Source: an uncultured Bacteroidales bacterium
GTDB taxonomy: Bacteria > Bacteroidota > Bacteroidia > Bacteroidales > Muribaculaceae
NCBI GenBank assembly: GCA_945829225.1
Contig: CALZTY010000007.1
Location: 1 to 64,000, forward strand
Reading direction: 5' to 3'
Length of the DNA: 64,000 bases
Shown here: positions 7,343-14,696 of the stretch, one piece after another
How positions within the stretch are numbered: the first letter of the stretch is position 1
How the letters are laid out: every line of letters begins with the position of its first letter
Made by a program: the position numbers and the translations under genes
Notes under the pieces: generated by a model
The model's input: only the letters and a program-made list of their open reading frames with translations
The model's database searches: none
What the model was told of the DNA's origin: nothing

Positions 7343-7786
7343 CTACTGTTGTTTTGTATTTGCTTGGTTTACATATCTGTCAATCAGTTTTTTGTTGATT
7401 ATCATTCTTGGTTCAGCATTGTCAAGTTCACCTTCTTCGGCTACGATGAAATCATCAAACTCATATTTCTTAACCTTGACCATATCTTTCATCAGATGTG
7501 TGATTATTCTATTCAATGCCGCATTATTGGCAAAAGAATGTATTCCATCAGGCAAGAACCAAATCTTACCGTCGTCTGAAACAGTGCCACCATTTTTTAT
7601 AAATTGTTCTGTCGCGACAAGGTAAGAGACATACTCCACTATATCCCCCATATTTTTCATTTTTAATAACTCTTCTTCGGCCTGATTGTATAGAACACCA
7701 TAAATCGGGATGTTGTCAATGATTATAGGTCGTTCGGGAACTGCAATCCCATTATAATAAGATGTGTCTATTTCGTCTTTTTCCAT
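7343..7786 (-). CDS. Unknown 147-aa element protein, paralogue of the 8179 gene
   Basis: I prefer the ATG at 7786 (MEKDEIDTSYYNG) over upstream starts because the extension to 7903 overlaps the preceding gene and looks non-coding. The protein aligns along its length with the product of 8179-8604: IPIYGVLYNQ with ISIYGLLFNK, FIKNGGTVSDDGKIWFLPDG with VQNNGGGLAPEVFYTPSG, and matching ends around EPRMIINKKLIDRYVNQ. No known fold or signal peptide is recognised. It is part of a leftward cluster of four small genes. Confidence 0.75.
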   Translation of the reverse strand: MEKDEIDTSYYNGIAVPERPIIIDNIPIYGVLYNQAEEELLKMKNMGDIVEYVSYLVATEQFIKNGGTVSDDGKIWFLPDGIHSFANNAALNRIITHLMKDMVKVKKYEFDDFIVAEEGELDNAEPRMIINKKLIDRYVNQANTKQQ

Positions 7787-7823
7787 CTCTATAAATATTT
7801 TTTGTATATGATATTTATGGGTG

Positions 7824-8162
7824 TTATTCTTCCTCCAAATCATCCTCATCGTCAAGACAACCAAAGTATGAGTGCACATTTGATGGTGTCCCCTTTTGCT
7901 CATTTATAAATCTATCGAACGACATTACATAACTATATGGGATGTCAAGAGGACTTATTCTGGCTGTATCTTTGATATTGTTCTCGTTCAGCATGTCCGT
8001 TATAATTTGTTCCACACCTTCACTTACCTTCGCTTGCTTTGGTTCGTCCGGCAGGTCTGTATTAATGTCCACTTGTTCACCGCCTTCATATTGTCCACGA
8101 TATTCTCCGGTGCCGTTGAACTGGTCTATGGTACTCAGTATTTCGCTTAATTTCAATCTCAT
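7824..8162 (-). CDS. Unknown 112-aa acidic element protein
   Basis: Starts at ATG 8162. The N-terminus looks like a helix (MRLKLSEILSTIDQFNG), followed by a Gly/Gln-rich patch and a very acidic tail (CLDDEDDLEEE). It lies between two paralogous genes in the leftward cluster. No family is recognised. Confidence 0.7.
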   Translation of the reverse strand: MRLKLSEILSTIDQFNGTGEYRGQYEGGEQVDINTDLPDEPKQAKVSEGVEQIITDMLNENNIKDTARISPLDIPYSYVMSFDRFINEQKGTPSNVHSYFGCLDDEDDLEEE

Positions 8163-8178
8163 ATTTTCCGTTTTGATT

Positions 8179-8604
8179 TTATAAAACTTGTGTTTGTATA
8201 CACTTGCCTATGAATTCATCTGATATAATAAAAATATCATCCGCTTCATCCGACCGTATTTCAAGCGGCTCGATGAATTCAATAATTCTATATCCTATAC
8301 ACTTGTCGATCATCAGTCGACAGATTAAGTTTTTAAGTCCTATGTCCAGTTTTATCATTCTGCCTGAGGGGGTGTAAAACACTTCCGGAGCGAGACCTCC
8401 ACCGTTGTTCTGAACCCTTTCAGCCCCCTGCAAATAACATAAAAATCGACCCAGCTCCCATATCCAAAGGTCATCTCCATGTCTCTCTTTTTTGTTGAAT
8501 AACAACCCATAAATTGATATATCTTCTTCGTTGTCATTTTTAATGTGGATTGGCATGTCAAAACTCACAATCCCATCAAAGTTTGATTTCTTGTTTTTGC
8601 CCAT
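8179..8604 (-). CDS. Unknown 141-aa element protein, paralogue of the 7343 gene
   Basis: First gene of the leftward cluster, starting at ATG 8604. It shares the block order of the 7343-7786 product (ISIYGLLFNK; YLQGAERVQNNGG; YTPSGRMIKLDIGLKNLICRLM; FIISDEFIGKCIQ). Two diverged copies in one cluster suggest a small family of element-specific structural or regulatory proteins. No catalytic motif is seen and it is probably cytoplasmic. Confidence 0.75.
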   Translation of the reverse strand: MGKNKKSNFDGIVSFDMPIHIKNDNEEDISIYGLLFNKKERHGDDLWIWELGRFLCYLQGAERVQNNGGGLAPEVFYTPSGRMIKLDIGLKNLICRLMIDKCIGYRIIEFIEPLEIRSDEADDIFIISDEFIGKCIQTQVL

Positions 8605-8820
8605 TTCTACTGTATGTTTTTATTATACGATATTTATGGGGGCTGCAAAATAATCTCTATACATAATTTTAAATGGACAATGGACTACGACAATTCTCGC
8701 ACGAAACCAATTTTCAGGGATAGGACATGCACTAATTTGCATTTCCGTACGACATGGCTAAACATTGATAACATATTGATATTTGCCGAATTATTCCTTG
8801 GTAGGCAATGTTAAAACGGC

Positions 8821-8828
8821 TACTTTAG
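8821..8828 (+). promoter_or_regulatory. Probable -7 box TACTTTAG before the 8883 gene
   Basis: Close to TAnnTTTG and followed by CAGTGTCAAAATAA, the same initial transcribed motif seen after the 2820 and 4720 boxes. The AGCCAATATTGGCT palindrome is absent here. The region 8605-8882 otherwise holds no gene that I can support. Confidence 0.5.
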
Positions 8829-8882
8829 CAGTGTCAAAATAATCTTACAAGATTAAATAACAGAACTAAATCAAGGAACATT

Positions 8883-9098
8883 ATGAAACCGAAAGAACTC
8901 ACGAAATGGAACGAACGCCATTTTCAAATCTGCCTCGCTCTCATCAGTCGCCCCAATTTCAATCCTTATGGGAACTCCACACCCGTCAACTTTGGAGACA
9001 TCATCAATAAGGCCGACAGGATGATATCACTTCTTCAAGAACGGGAAGCACAGCAGCCCCACGAAAACGAGAATATCGTACCGAAAGCCTCAAAATAA
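8883..9098 (+). CDS. Small 71-aa element protein
   Basis: ATG at 8883; first half MKPKELTKWNERHFQI, then a likely helix (INKADRMISLLQERE) and a polar tail. It resembles the small phage/plasmid proteins of Bacteroidales that end in an amphipathic ADxMIxLL helix, but no function is known to me. It is preceded by a plausible promoter at 8821. Confidence 0.55.
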   Translation: MKPKELTKWNERHFQICLALISRPNFNPYGNSTPVNFGDIINKADRMISLLQEREAQQPHENENIVPKASK

Positions 9099-9105
9099 CA
9101 GATAT

Positions 9106-9123
9106 CCCCAAAAATCGTAAAAT
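9106..9123 (+). repeat. First copy of CCCCA-N3-ATCGTAAAAT
   Basis: CCCCA (9106-9110) and ATCGTAAAAT (9114-9123); repeated in the same orientation at 9977-9994. The two copies flank the serine recombinase and its overlapping small gene, and each lies 50-70 bases before a start codon. They could be recombinase or regulator binding sites. Confidence 0.6.
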
Positions 9124-9191
9124 AATCTTATTAAACCCACTTTTGAAGGGGTAAAGGAACCTTCAAACAAATCTTTTAAGTTAAATTGAAC

Positions 9192-9824
9192 ATGGAACCA
9201 AGAACATCCGTAGTCATTTACTGTCGAGTGTCTACAAGCCGTCAGGATACGGAGCATCAGTTGAAGGCATTGAGGGACTATTCCAGGAAGAACCATTACA
9301 ATGTGGTCAAGGAATTTTCAGAACAAATCAGCGGAGCAAAGAAAATTCAGGAAAGACTGGCTCTGCGGGAACTGATGGATTATGTCAGGGAGAATAAGGT
9401 AGATAAAGTTCTCATCTTCGAGTGCAGCCGTCTTTCCAGACGTGCGAGTGATTTCCTCAATATCATAGAAGAACTAAATGAACTTGGCGTTTCACTTTAT
9501 ATCCTCCAAAATGGGTTGGAAACATTACTGCCTGATGGGAGTGTGAACCCAATCGCTCAGTTAGTTCTGGGAATTATAGGCCAGTTCAATGCGATGGAAC
9601 GAACCCTAATCAGAGCACGAATGTCAGCAGGATATGAGAACTACCGTGAAAAAGGCGGTGTTGTAGGCCGAAAGGAAGGGTACCGAAAGAAAGACCACGA
9701 ATACCATACACAGTATTCCCGTGAGCTTGACCTGCTTTCCAAAGGTGTCAGCCTAAAAGATTGTCAGGCACTCACAGGTACCAGCCAGAACACGCTTATC
9801 AAAATCCGTAGAAAATTTCTGTAA
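9192..9824 (+). CDS. Serine recombinase (resolvase/invertase family)
   Basis: A 210-aa protein with N-terminal catalytic domain VIYCRVSTSRQDTEHQ (nucleophile Ser14), the SRLSRRASDFLNII segment containing the conserved Arg residues near 75-82, and LGIIGQFNAMERTLIRAR leading into helix E. The C-terminus is a short HTH (SLKDCQALTGTSQNTLIKI). The size and layout are of small resolvases/invertases, which cut and rejoin short crossover sites. The ATG at 9192 is chosen; a TTG two codons earlier is possible. Direct repeats at 9106 and 9977 flank it. Its stop overlaps the next small gene. Confidence 0.95.
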   Translation: MEPRTSVVIYCRVSTSRQDTEHQLKALRDYSRKNHYNVVKEFSEQISGAKKIQERLALRELMDYVRENKVDKVLIFECSRLSRRASDFLNIIEELNELGVSLYILQNGLETLLPDGSVNPIAQLVLGIIGQFNAMERTLIRARMSAGYENYREKGGVVGRKEGYRKKDHEYHTQYSRELDLLSKGVSLKDCQALTGTSQNTLIKIRRKFL

Positions 9825-9964
9825 TGAAAACAATCATCCGCAATATCTATAACCTTGCCATTGACATTATGACATGTCTTATGAAGCTGGCTGTAATCAT
9901 ATCCCTGCCTGTTGTATTCATATATTATTTGTGTCATCCACGAATAACAGCTAACAAACGCTAA
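9824..9964 (+). CDS. 46-aa single-pass membrane peptide overlapping the recombinase stop
   Basis: The ATG shares one base with the recombinase stop (TAATG), a classic coupling arrangement. The sequence begins MKTIIRNIYNLAID and contains one hydrophobic span (LAVIISLPVVFIYYLC) followed by a basic tail. No family is recognised. The exact overlap argues for a real gene; a chance small frame remains possible. Confidence 0.5.
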   Translation: MKTIIRNIYNLAIDIMTCLMKLAVIISLPVVFIYYLCHPRITANKR

Positions 9965-9976
9965 ATATTCACCAGT

Positions 9977-9994
9977 CCCCAATCATCGTAAAAT
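9977..9994 (+). repeat. Second copy of CCCCA-N3-ATCGTAAAAT
   Basis: CCCCA (9977-9981) and ATCGTAAAAT (9985-9994), a direct repeat of the 9106 site. Confidence 0.6.
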
Positions 9995-10016
9995 TTGCTG
10001 TTATATTTAATTTACG
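9987..10016. repeat. Inverted repeat upstream of the HTH gene
   Basis: CGTAAAATT (9987-9995) and AATTTACG (10009-10016) form a near-perfect inverted repeat overlapping the second CCCCA-N3-ATCGTAAAAT copy, 28 bases before the HTH gene start. It is a candidate operator for that protein or a recombination site. Confidence 0.45.
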
Positions 10017-10044
10017 GAACCACCACTAACGGTGTAGTTTTAAA

Positions 10045-10374
10045 ATGATTAATACCTATTATAACAATCAAGTGTCCAACCCTCAGAACTCTTGGGGAGG
10101 ATTTTCAGAAGGATTGGTTTCCTTCATCAAATCCATTGTAAAGGAATCAATGGAAGAAGTGATTAAAGACAAAATGTATGAGAATGTTGTTCTTGACCAA
10201 AATCTCACAACACAACAATTGTGTGAAAGATGGAAAATCTGTAAGAACACTCTTCATACATGGGAGGATAAGGGAATTATCTCACCCGTTCAGACTGGTG
10301 GGAGAAAGAAGGTTTATTCTCTGAAAGACATTCGCGAGGTTGAAGTTAATGGTTTTGTAAAAACAGCTTGTTAA
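10045..10374 (+). CDS. MerR/HTH_17-type DNA-binding protein, probable excisionase or integrase regulator
   Basis: A 109-aa protein. Residues about 52-100 (LTTQQLCERWKICKNTLHTWEDKGIIS with a wing ending KVYSLKDI) form the helix-turn-helix typical of MerR-like recombination directionality factors in Bacteroidales. The N-terminal half carries an amphipathic helix (FIKSIVKESMEEVIKDKM). The stop overlaps the integrase start (TAATG), so both are made from one transcript. Role inferred: direction control of integration and excision, or regulation of the integrase. Confidence 0.8.
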   Translation: MINTYYNNQVSNPQNSWGGFSEGLVSFIKSIVKESMEEVIKDKMYENVVLDQNLTTQQLCERWKICKNTLHTWEDKGIISPVQTGGRKKVYSLKDIREVEVNGFVKTAC

Positions 10375-11726
10375 TGTTTGGATTACAAATTAGAACAACA
10401 CAAACGGAGGGAAGAACATCCCTCTTCACTAGAATTAAGATTGAAGGTAAATCCACATGGGTTGACCTTCGTCTTATTGTTGACATTGAGAAATGGAACA
10501 AGGTAAAAGACAGCGAGAGAAAGATTTCCAACTTTCTTGATGGTCTTGGGTATAGTAAGAAACTGTACGAGATTGAGGTTGGGATGAAAGACCTGCGGAA
10601 ACGTCATAGTCTTACCAAAGAAAGTATGGAGACACTAATCCAGAATGTAGTTCTTTCAGAAGTCAGAGAACAATTGAAAAAGGATGAAGACCTTGAAAAA
10701 GATATCCTTGAACGTAGGAGAAAGGATGTGAAAAACTTTATCAAGAACTACGTTGATGGTATTGTAAAAGGTGAAATCCTCAATACCAAAGGTAAGAAGT
10801 ATTCAAAGAACAGTATAAACTCATGGAGGCAGTTTAGGAGAATATTTTTGGAATGTTTTAAACATCAGTCGTTTACATGGGATGAATTATCTCAGCAACA
10901 TATCCATACTTATTTGAATTTTCTTGATAAGCAAGGATACATGCGGGAAACAAAGAACCGACATATTGGTGTTTTCAGCACTATCATCACTATCGCTGAA
11001 AAACAAAGACTTCACACAAATGGAATTGTGAGGAAATGGTTGAGTGCACCTTCGGCAATAGATGATGAGAAAAAAGCTTTGATTTACCTTACCAAAGACG
11101 AGTTGAAGCACATCTATGATTTACCGCTTACAGGGATGAAAGAGAAGGCGAGAGATTTGTTCCTTATCGCATGTTATACCGCATTAAGATACTCTGATTT
11201 CAGTAAGATAAAACGAGGATGTATAGGGGTGACGGAGAAAGGAACAACAGTCATTCGTCTAATTCAACAAAAGACATTAGGTCAGGTTGTTATTCCAATT
11301 ATCAATGAGGAATTGGAGATGCTGTTGAAGAAATATGATTATAATGTTCCCTCACTTTCTGAACAGAAAATCAACGATAACATCAAGTTGGTATGCGAGC
11401 AGGTTTCAAAAAATGTTCCAAGTCTTTGTAGAAAGGAACGAACTCTTCTTACGAAAACAGAACGGGAATTGTTGGATAAAGGCAAACGTGTGTTTGAATT
11501 TGATGACGAGGGATATCCAATTAAGCCTCGTTGGGAACTTGTATGTTGCCATACGGCCAGAAGAACAGCTATCACAAACATGTATCTGTCGGGTAAGTTC
11601 TCAACACGTCAGATAATGAGTGTCAGCGGTCATAAGAAAGAGGAAACGTTTCTGAAATACATAAGACTTTCTCTGGATGAGAAAGCAGATGATGTAGCCA
11701 GTGCAGCCTTTGACGGTTTGTTCTAA
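10374..11726 (+). CDS. Tyrosine recombinase/integrase of the element
   Basis: A 450-aa integrase with an N-terminal Arm/SAM-like region and a C-terminal catalytic domain. Catalytic residues visible: Arg272 (TALRYSDF), a Lys in the beta hairpin (QQKTLGQVV), His393 and Arg396 (CHTARRT), His420 (SGHKKEET) and nucleophile Tyr429 (FLKYI). It is of the phage/conjugative-element size class of Bacteroidales. The ATG overlaps the stop of the HTH gene. It lies 290 bases from the 3' end of tRNA-Leu, the expected position for an element inserted there. Confidence 0.95.
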   Translation: MFGLQIRTTQTEGRTSLFTRIKIEGKSTWVDLRLIVDIEKWNKVKDSERKISNFLDGLGYSKKLYEIEVGMKDLRKRHSLTKESMETLIQNVVLSEVREQLKKDEDLEKDILERRRKDVKNFIKNYVDGIVKGEILNTKGKKYSKNSINSWRQFRRIFLECFKHQSFTWDELSQQHIHTYLNFLDKQGYMRETKNRHIGVFSTIITIAEKQRLHTNGIVRKWLSAPSAIDDEKKALIYLTKDELKHIYDLPLTGMKEKARDLFLIACYTALRYSDFSKIKRGCIGVTEKGTTVIRLIQQKTLGQVVIPIINEELEMLLKKYDYNVPSLSEQKINDNIKLVCEQVSKNVPSLCRKERTLLTKTERELLDKGKRVFEFDDEGYPIKPRWELVCCHTARRTAITNMYLSGKFSTRQIMSVSGHKKEETFLKYIRLSLDEKADDVASAAFDGLF

Positions 11727-11927
11727 CAGAAATTTAGTTTGTGAATTAGGGAAGTACAATTTTCATAAATATACAGGGAGGCGACATAAAAGTTGGTCTC
11801 CTTTTTATTTATATAACTAAATATTAATCAAGAATATAAACAAAACGACAAAGCGGTGCTGACAAAAATGTACCTTAAAAATAAGAGGCTATCTATCTGA
11901 TTGTGAATTCCGTACGATATTTAAAAG

Positions 11928-11946
11928 GTGACCAAAAGTGACCAAA
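11928..11946 (+). repeat. Tandem GTGACCAAA repeat near the inferred right junction
   Basis: Two direct 9-bp copies with 10-base periodicity, 70 bases from tRNA-Leu. The helical-turn spacing suits paired binding of integrase or an accessory protein. Confidence 0.45.
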
Positions 11947-11967
11947 TCAGTGTGATGGAGATAAAAG

Positions 11968-12010
11968 AAAGAGAGATAACTAATTGATTTTCAATCGGTT
12001 ATCTCTCTTT
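11968..12010 (-). terminator. Terminator of tRNA-Leu
   Basis: Perfect 13-bp stem AAAGAGAGATAAC / GTTATCTCTCTTT with an inner ATTGA/TCAAT extension, immediately after the 3' end of the tRNA gene in its reading direction and followed by CTTTTATC. Confidence 0.8.
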
Positions 12011-12015
12011 TACTG

Positions 12016-12096
12016 TGCCCAGAACAGGACTCGAACCTGCACGCCTCGCAGCACTCGCACCTGAAACGAGCGCGTCTACCATTCCGCCACCTGGGC
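12016..12096 (-). tRNA. tRNA-Leu (anticodon CAG)
   Basis: Acceptor stem GCCCAGG / CCTGTTCTGGGC with discriminator A, anticodon stem CTCGT/GCGAG enclosing loop TTCAGGT (anticodon CAG), a short variable arm of the class II type, and GGTTCGAGTCC in the T arm. CCA is not encoded. Its 3' end faces the mobile element, making it the likely attachment target of the 10374 integrase. Confidence 0.95.
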
Positions 12097-12106
12097 TTTG
12101 CGACGA

Positions 12107-12114
12107 CAAAGTTA
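12107..12114 (-). promoter_or_regulatory. -7 box TAACTTTG of tRNA-Leu
   Basis: Reads TAACTTTG on the minus strand, 11 bases before the mature tRNA 5' end. Confidence 0.75.
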
Positions 12115-12157
12115 CTAATTTTTTTTGGTTTACAACGTCATTTGCAATTTTTTTTCG

Positions 12158-12165
12158 TATTTTTG
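12158..12165 (+). promoter_or_regulatory. -7 box TATTTTTG of rpiB
   Basis: Perfect TAnnTTTG match 22 bases before the rpiB ATG; it rules out the longer in-frame start at 12142. Confidence 0.7.
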
Positions 12166-12186
12166 TGCATCAAATCAGAAAGAGTG

Positions 12187-12639
12187 ATGGAAACTAAGAC
12201 TACTAACACCGTCGTGGGACTGTGCAGCGACCATGCCGGATATGAATTGAAGGCTGCTGTGAAGGCTCATCTTGAGGCTAAGGGCTATGCATGCCACGAC
12301 TTCGGCACTCATAGCGCCGACTCGTGCGACTATCCCGATTATGCTCACCCATGTGCCGCGGCTGTCGAAGCCGGAGAGTGTGCCTGGGCAGTTGCCATTT
12401 GCGGCACCGGCAATGGTATCGGCATCACGCTCAACAAGCACCAAGGCATCCGCGCTGCCTTGTGCTGGCAGCCCGAGTTGGCTGCCCTCGCGCGTGCGCA
12501 CAACAATGCCAATGTCATCGTCTTGCCGGCGCGTTTTATCGAGCCCGCCGTGGCTCTGCAATGTGTCGACGCGTTCATCGACACCCCCTTTGAGGGCGGT
12601 CGTCATCAGCGTCGCATTGACAAAATACCCGTAAAATAA
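12187..12639 (+). CDS. rpiB: Ribose-5-phosphate isomerase B
   Basis: A 150-aa RpiB/LacAB-family enzyme interconverting ribose-5-phosphate and ribulose-5-phosphate in the pentose phosphate pathway. Motifs: CSDHAGYELK near the N-terminus, DFGTHS, SCDYPDYAH, and AICGTGNGIGITLNK containing the active-site Cys of the family. The length is normal. It is first in a rightward run with a lipoprotein gene 15 bases downstream. Together with tkt and pgi it supplies the non-oxidative pentose and glycolytic steps encoded in this window. Confidence 0.95.
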   Translation: METKTTNTVVGLCSDHAGYELKAAVKAHLEAKGYACHDFGTHSADSCDYPDYAHPCAAAVEAGECAWAVAICGTGNGIGITLNKHQGIRAALCWQPELAALARAHNNANVIVLPARFIEPAVALQCVDAFIDTPFEGGRHQRRIDKIPVK

Positions 12640-12653
12640 TTAACAAAATTTAT

Positions 12654-13439
12654 ATGATTATGAGCAAATTAACAACACACATCGCTGCTATCGGCGTGGC
12701 TTGCGCCATGATGTTGGCAGGTGTCTCTTGTGGCAACTCACAAGACCAAAAGTATCAACAACTCGGCAATGCCGCCACTCAATTGGATAGTGTATTGAAC
12801 ACCAATGGAGTATTAGCCATGGTTGCCGTTGACTCGGTCAACGTTGCCATCTCTGCCGATATTGCACTTACCGACTCGGTAATTCATGTCGACCGCATCG
12901 GCAACGACCTTATGGAATACTTCGTGGCTCACGTCATCAAAGCCGCTCCCGCCGATGTTGTCAACAACTTGGTGAAGTCCTTGGAGCCTGAGAGCCAACT
13001 CTCTGTTTCGCTCAAAGATATCTATGACGGCAATAAGACATTTGTCTTCACTGCCGACGATCTCCGTCGTCTCTATAAGGCTAAGGGCTTGGATTTCAAC
13101 ACTCCGGCTGTTAAGCAACAACTCTTTGCCCTTCTTGCCGACCTACTCCCCATGGAGGTTCCCTACAACGACGCTACCGTCGAGGTGGGCATCTCCAGCG
13201 GCTTCCTCTGCTACGAACTCACCTTCCCCAACGACAAGATGCTCGCCAAGTCGGGTCAAGGCTTGATTACTCGCCTATATCTCCAACCTCTGATTACTCG
13301 CCTCGCCTCGCTCGGCTCGTTACAAGCCACGGTCATCGATGTCATGAACTCTCTCAATATCGATGGTATCGCCGTGACTATGTTGGCTAAGGATAGCGAC
13401 AAGAAAATTCACCAGGCTTTCCCCTGGCGCACACTTTGA
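12654..13439 (+). CDS. Hypothetical lipoprotein
   Basis: A 261-aa protein with a signal peptide and lipobox (CAMMLAGVSCGNS; Cys near residue 26 from the first ATG), so it is anchored to a periplasm-facing or surface membrane. A second ATG at 12660 (MSKLTTHI) is an equally good start. The mature part is helical/strand mixed, Asp/Ser/Val-rich, without recognised motifs. It lies between rpiB and pepT, possibly in the same transcript. Confidence 0.8.
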   Translation: MIMSKLTTHIAAIGVACAMMLAGVSCGNSQDQKYQQLGNAATQLDSVLNTNGVLAMVAVDSVNVAISADIALTDSVIHVDRIGNDLMEYFVAHVIKAAPADVVNNLVKSLEPESQLSVSLKDIYDGNKTFVFTADDLRRLYKAKGLDFNTPAVKQQLFALLADLLPMEVPYNDATVEVGISSGFLCYELTFPNDKMLAKSGQGLITRLYLQPLITRLASLGSLQATVIDVMNSLNIDGIAVTMLAKDSDKKIHQAFPWRTL

Positions 13440-13463
13440 TAGTAAATACATAATCCTATAACC

Positions 13464-14693
13464 ATGAAACTTATTGACCGTTTCCTTGAATATGTCAAAT
13501 TTGACACCCAGAGCGACGAACTCACCAATCTGACGCCGTCGACTCCCGGGCAGATGATTTTTGCTCGCTTCCTCCGCGACGAGTTGGAGCGCTTGGGACT
13601 CGAGGAGATTACCCTCGACGACAATGGCTACTTGATGGCTACCCTCCCGGCAAATGTCGCCGGCGATATTCCCACAGTCGGCTTCATCGCTCACCTCGAT
13701 ACATCGCCCGACATGTCGGGTCGCCATGTGTCACCGCGCATCGTCCAACAATATGATGGCGGCGATATCACCCTCAATGCCAAGGAGAATATCGTGCTCT
13801 CGCCTCGCGAGTTTCCCGAATTGACCTCATATACCGGGCAAGACCTCATCGTCACCGACGGCACCACCCTCCTCGGCGCCGATGACAAAGCCGGTGTTGC
13901 CGAGATTATCTCGGCTGTCGAGTATCTGATGGAGCACCCCGAGATCAAGCATGGCAAGGTGCGCATCGCCTTCAACCCCGACGAGGAAATCGGACGCGGT
14001 GCTCACAAATTTGACGTCGAGGCTTTCGCTGCCGATTGGGCTTACACCATGGATGGTGGCGAAGTGGGCGAACTGGAGTACGAAAACTTCAACGCTGCCG
14101 TTGCCAAGGTGACCTTCAAGGGTCGCAACGTCCACCCCGGATATGCCAAGCACAAGATGGTCAACTCTATGCGTATCGCCAACCAGTTTGTCATCATGCT
14201 CCCGCGCTGGGAGACCCCCGAACACACCGAGGGCTATGAAGGCTTCTACCACCTCGTGGGCATGGAAGGCACCGTGGAGCAGTCGTCGCTCACTTACATC
14301 ATCCGCGACCACGACCGCGACCGCTTCGAGCGCCGCAAGAAGGAACTCGAGCACCTCACTCGCAAGATTAACAACGAATTCCCCGGTTGCTGCACCCTCG
14401 AGATCAACGACCAATACTACAATATGCGCGAGAAAATCGAGCCGGTGATGCACATCATCGACATCGCGCAGAAGGCTATGGTAGATGCCGGTGTCACCCC
14501 CAAGGTGCAACCCATCCGTGGCGGAACAGACGGCGCTCAACTCTCGTTCAAGGGTCTGCCTTGTCCCAACATCTTTGCCGGCGGCTTGAACTTCCACGGC
14601 AGATACGAATTTGTGCCCATCCCATCCATGGAGAAGGCTATGTCTGTAATCGTGGAAATTTGCCGCATCGTCGGTGCCGGTCAATACAAGTAA
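13464..14693 (+). CDS. pepT: Peptidase T (tripeptide aminopeptidase)
   Basis: A 409-aa M20B zinc peptidase removing the N-terminal residue of tripeptides in the cytoplasm. Motifs in order: HLDTSPD (metal His/Asp, near residue 78), [11 protein letters not shown] (bridging Asp near 140), [10 protein letters not shown] (general base and metal Glu), [17 protein letters not shown], and [13 protein letters not shown] with [12 protein letters not shown] at the C-terminal metal site. Full length. The stop TAA is followed after 3 bases by the putative AUC start of miaA. Confidence 0.97.
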   Translation: MKLIDRFLEYVKFDTQSDELTNLTPSTPGQMIFARFLRDELERLGLEEITLDDNGYLMATLPANVAGDIPTVGFIAHLDTSPDMSGRHVSPRIVQQYDGGDITLNAKENIVLSPREFPELTSYTGQDLIVTDGTTLLGADDKAGVAEIISAVEYLMEHPEIKHGKVRIAFNPDEEIGRGAHKFDVEAFAADWAYTMDGGEVGELEYENFNAAVAKVTFKGRNVHPGYAKHKMVNSMRIANQFVIMLPRWETPEHTEGYEGFYHLVGMEGTVEQSSLTYIIRDHDRDRFERRKKELEHLTRKINNEFPGCCTLEINDQYYNMREKIEPVMHIIDIAQKAMVDAGVTPKVQPIRGGTDGAQLSFKGLPCPNIFAGGLNFHGRYEFVPIPSMEKAMSVIVEICRIVGAGQYK

Positions 14694-14696
14694 GCC

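Larger units (their letters stand above)
11727..12015. other. Right end of the element: hairpins and direct repeats, no gene
   Basis: Contains a weak hairpin followed by CTTTTTATTT (11777-11813), probably the integrase terminator. It also holds two direct copies of GTGACCAAA (11928-11936 and 11938-11946) and the strong hairpin at 11968-12010. The element-chromosome junction should lie here or within the tRNA gene. No coding sequence is seen. Confidence 0.55.

Noticed and set aside
7169-7579. 136-aa plus-strand hydrophobic frame
   Set aside because: Opposite to the small leftward genes; its hydrophobicity comes from their charged codons read in reverse.
8614-8814. 66-aa frame between the divergent element genes
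   Set aside because: No promoter or ribosome-binding context, odd composition, and it overlaps the likely promoter region of the 8179 gene.
12654-13439. Assigning the lipoprotein after rpiB to a named DUF
   Set aside because: Only the lipobox is convincing; no family motif can be supported from sequence alone.
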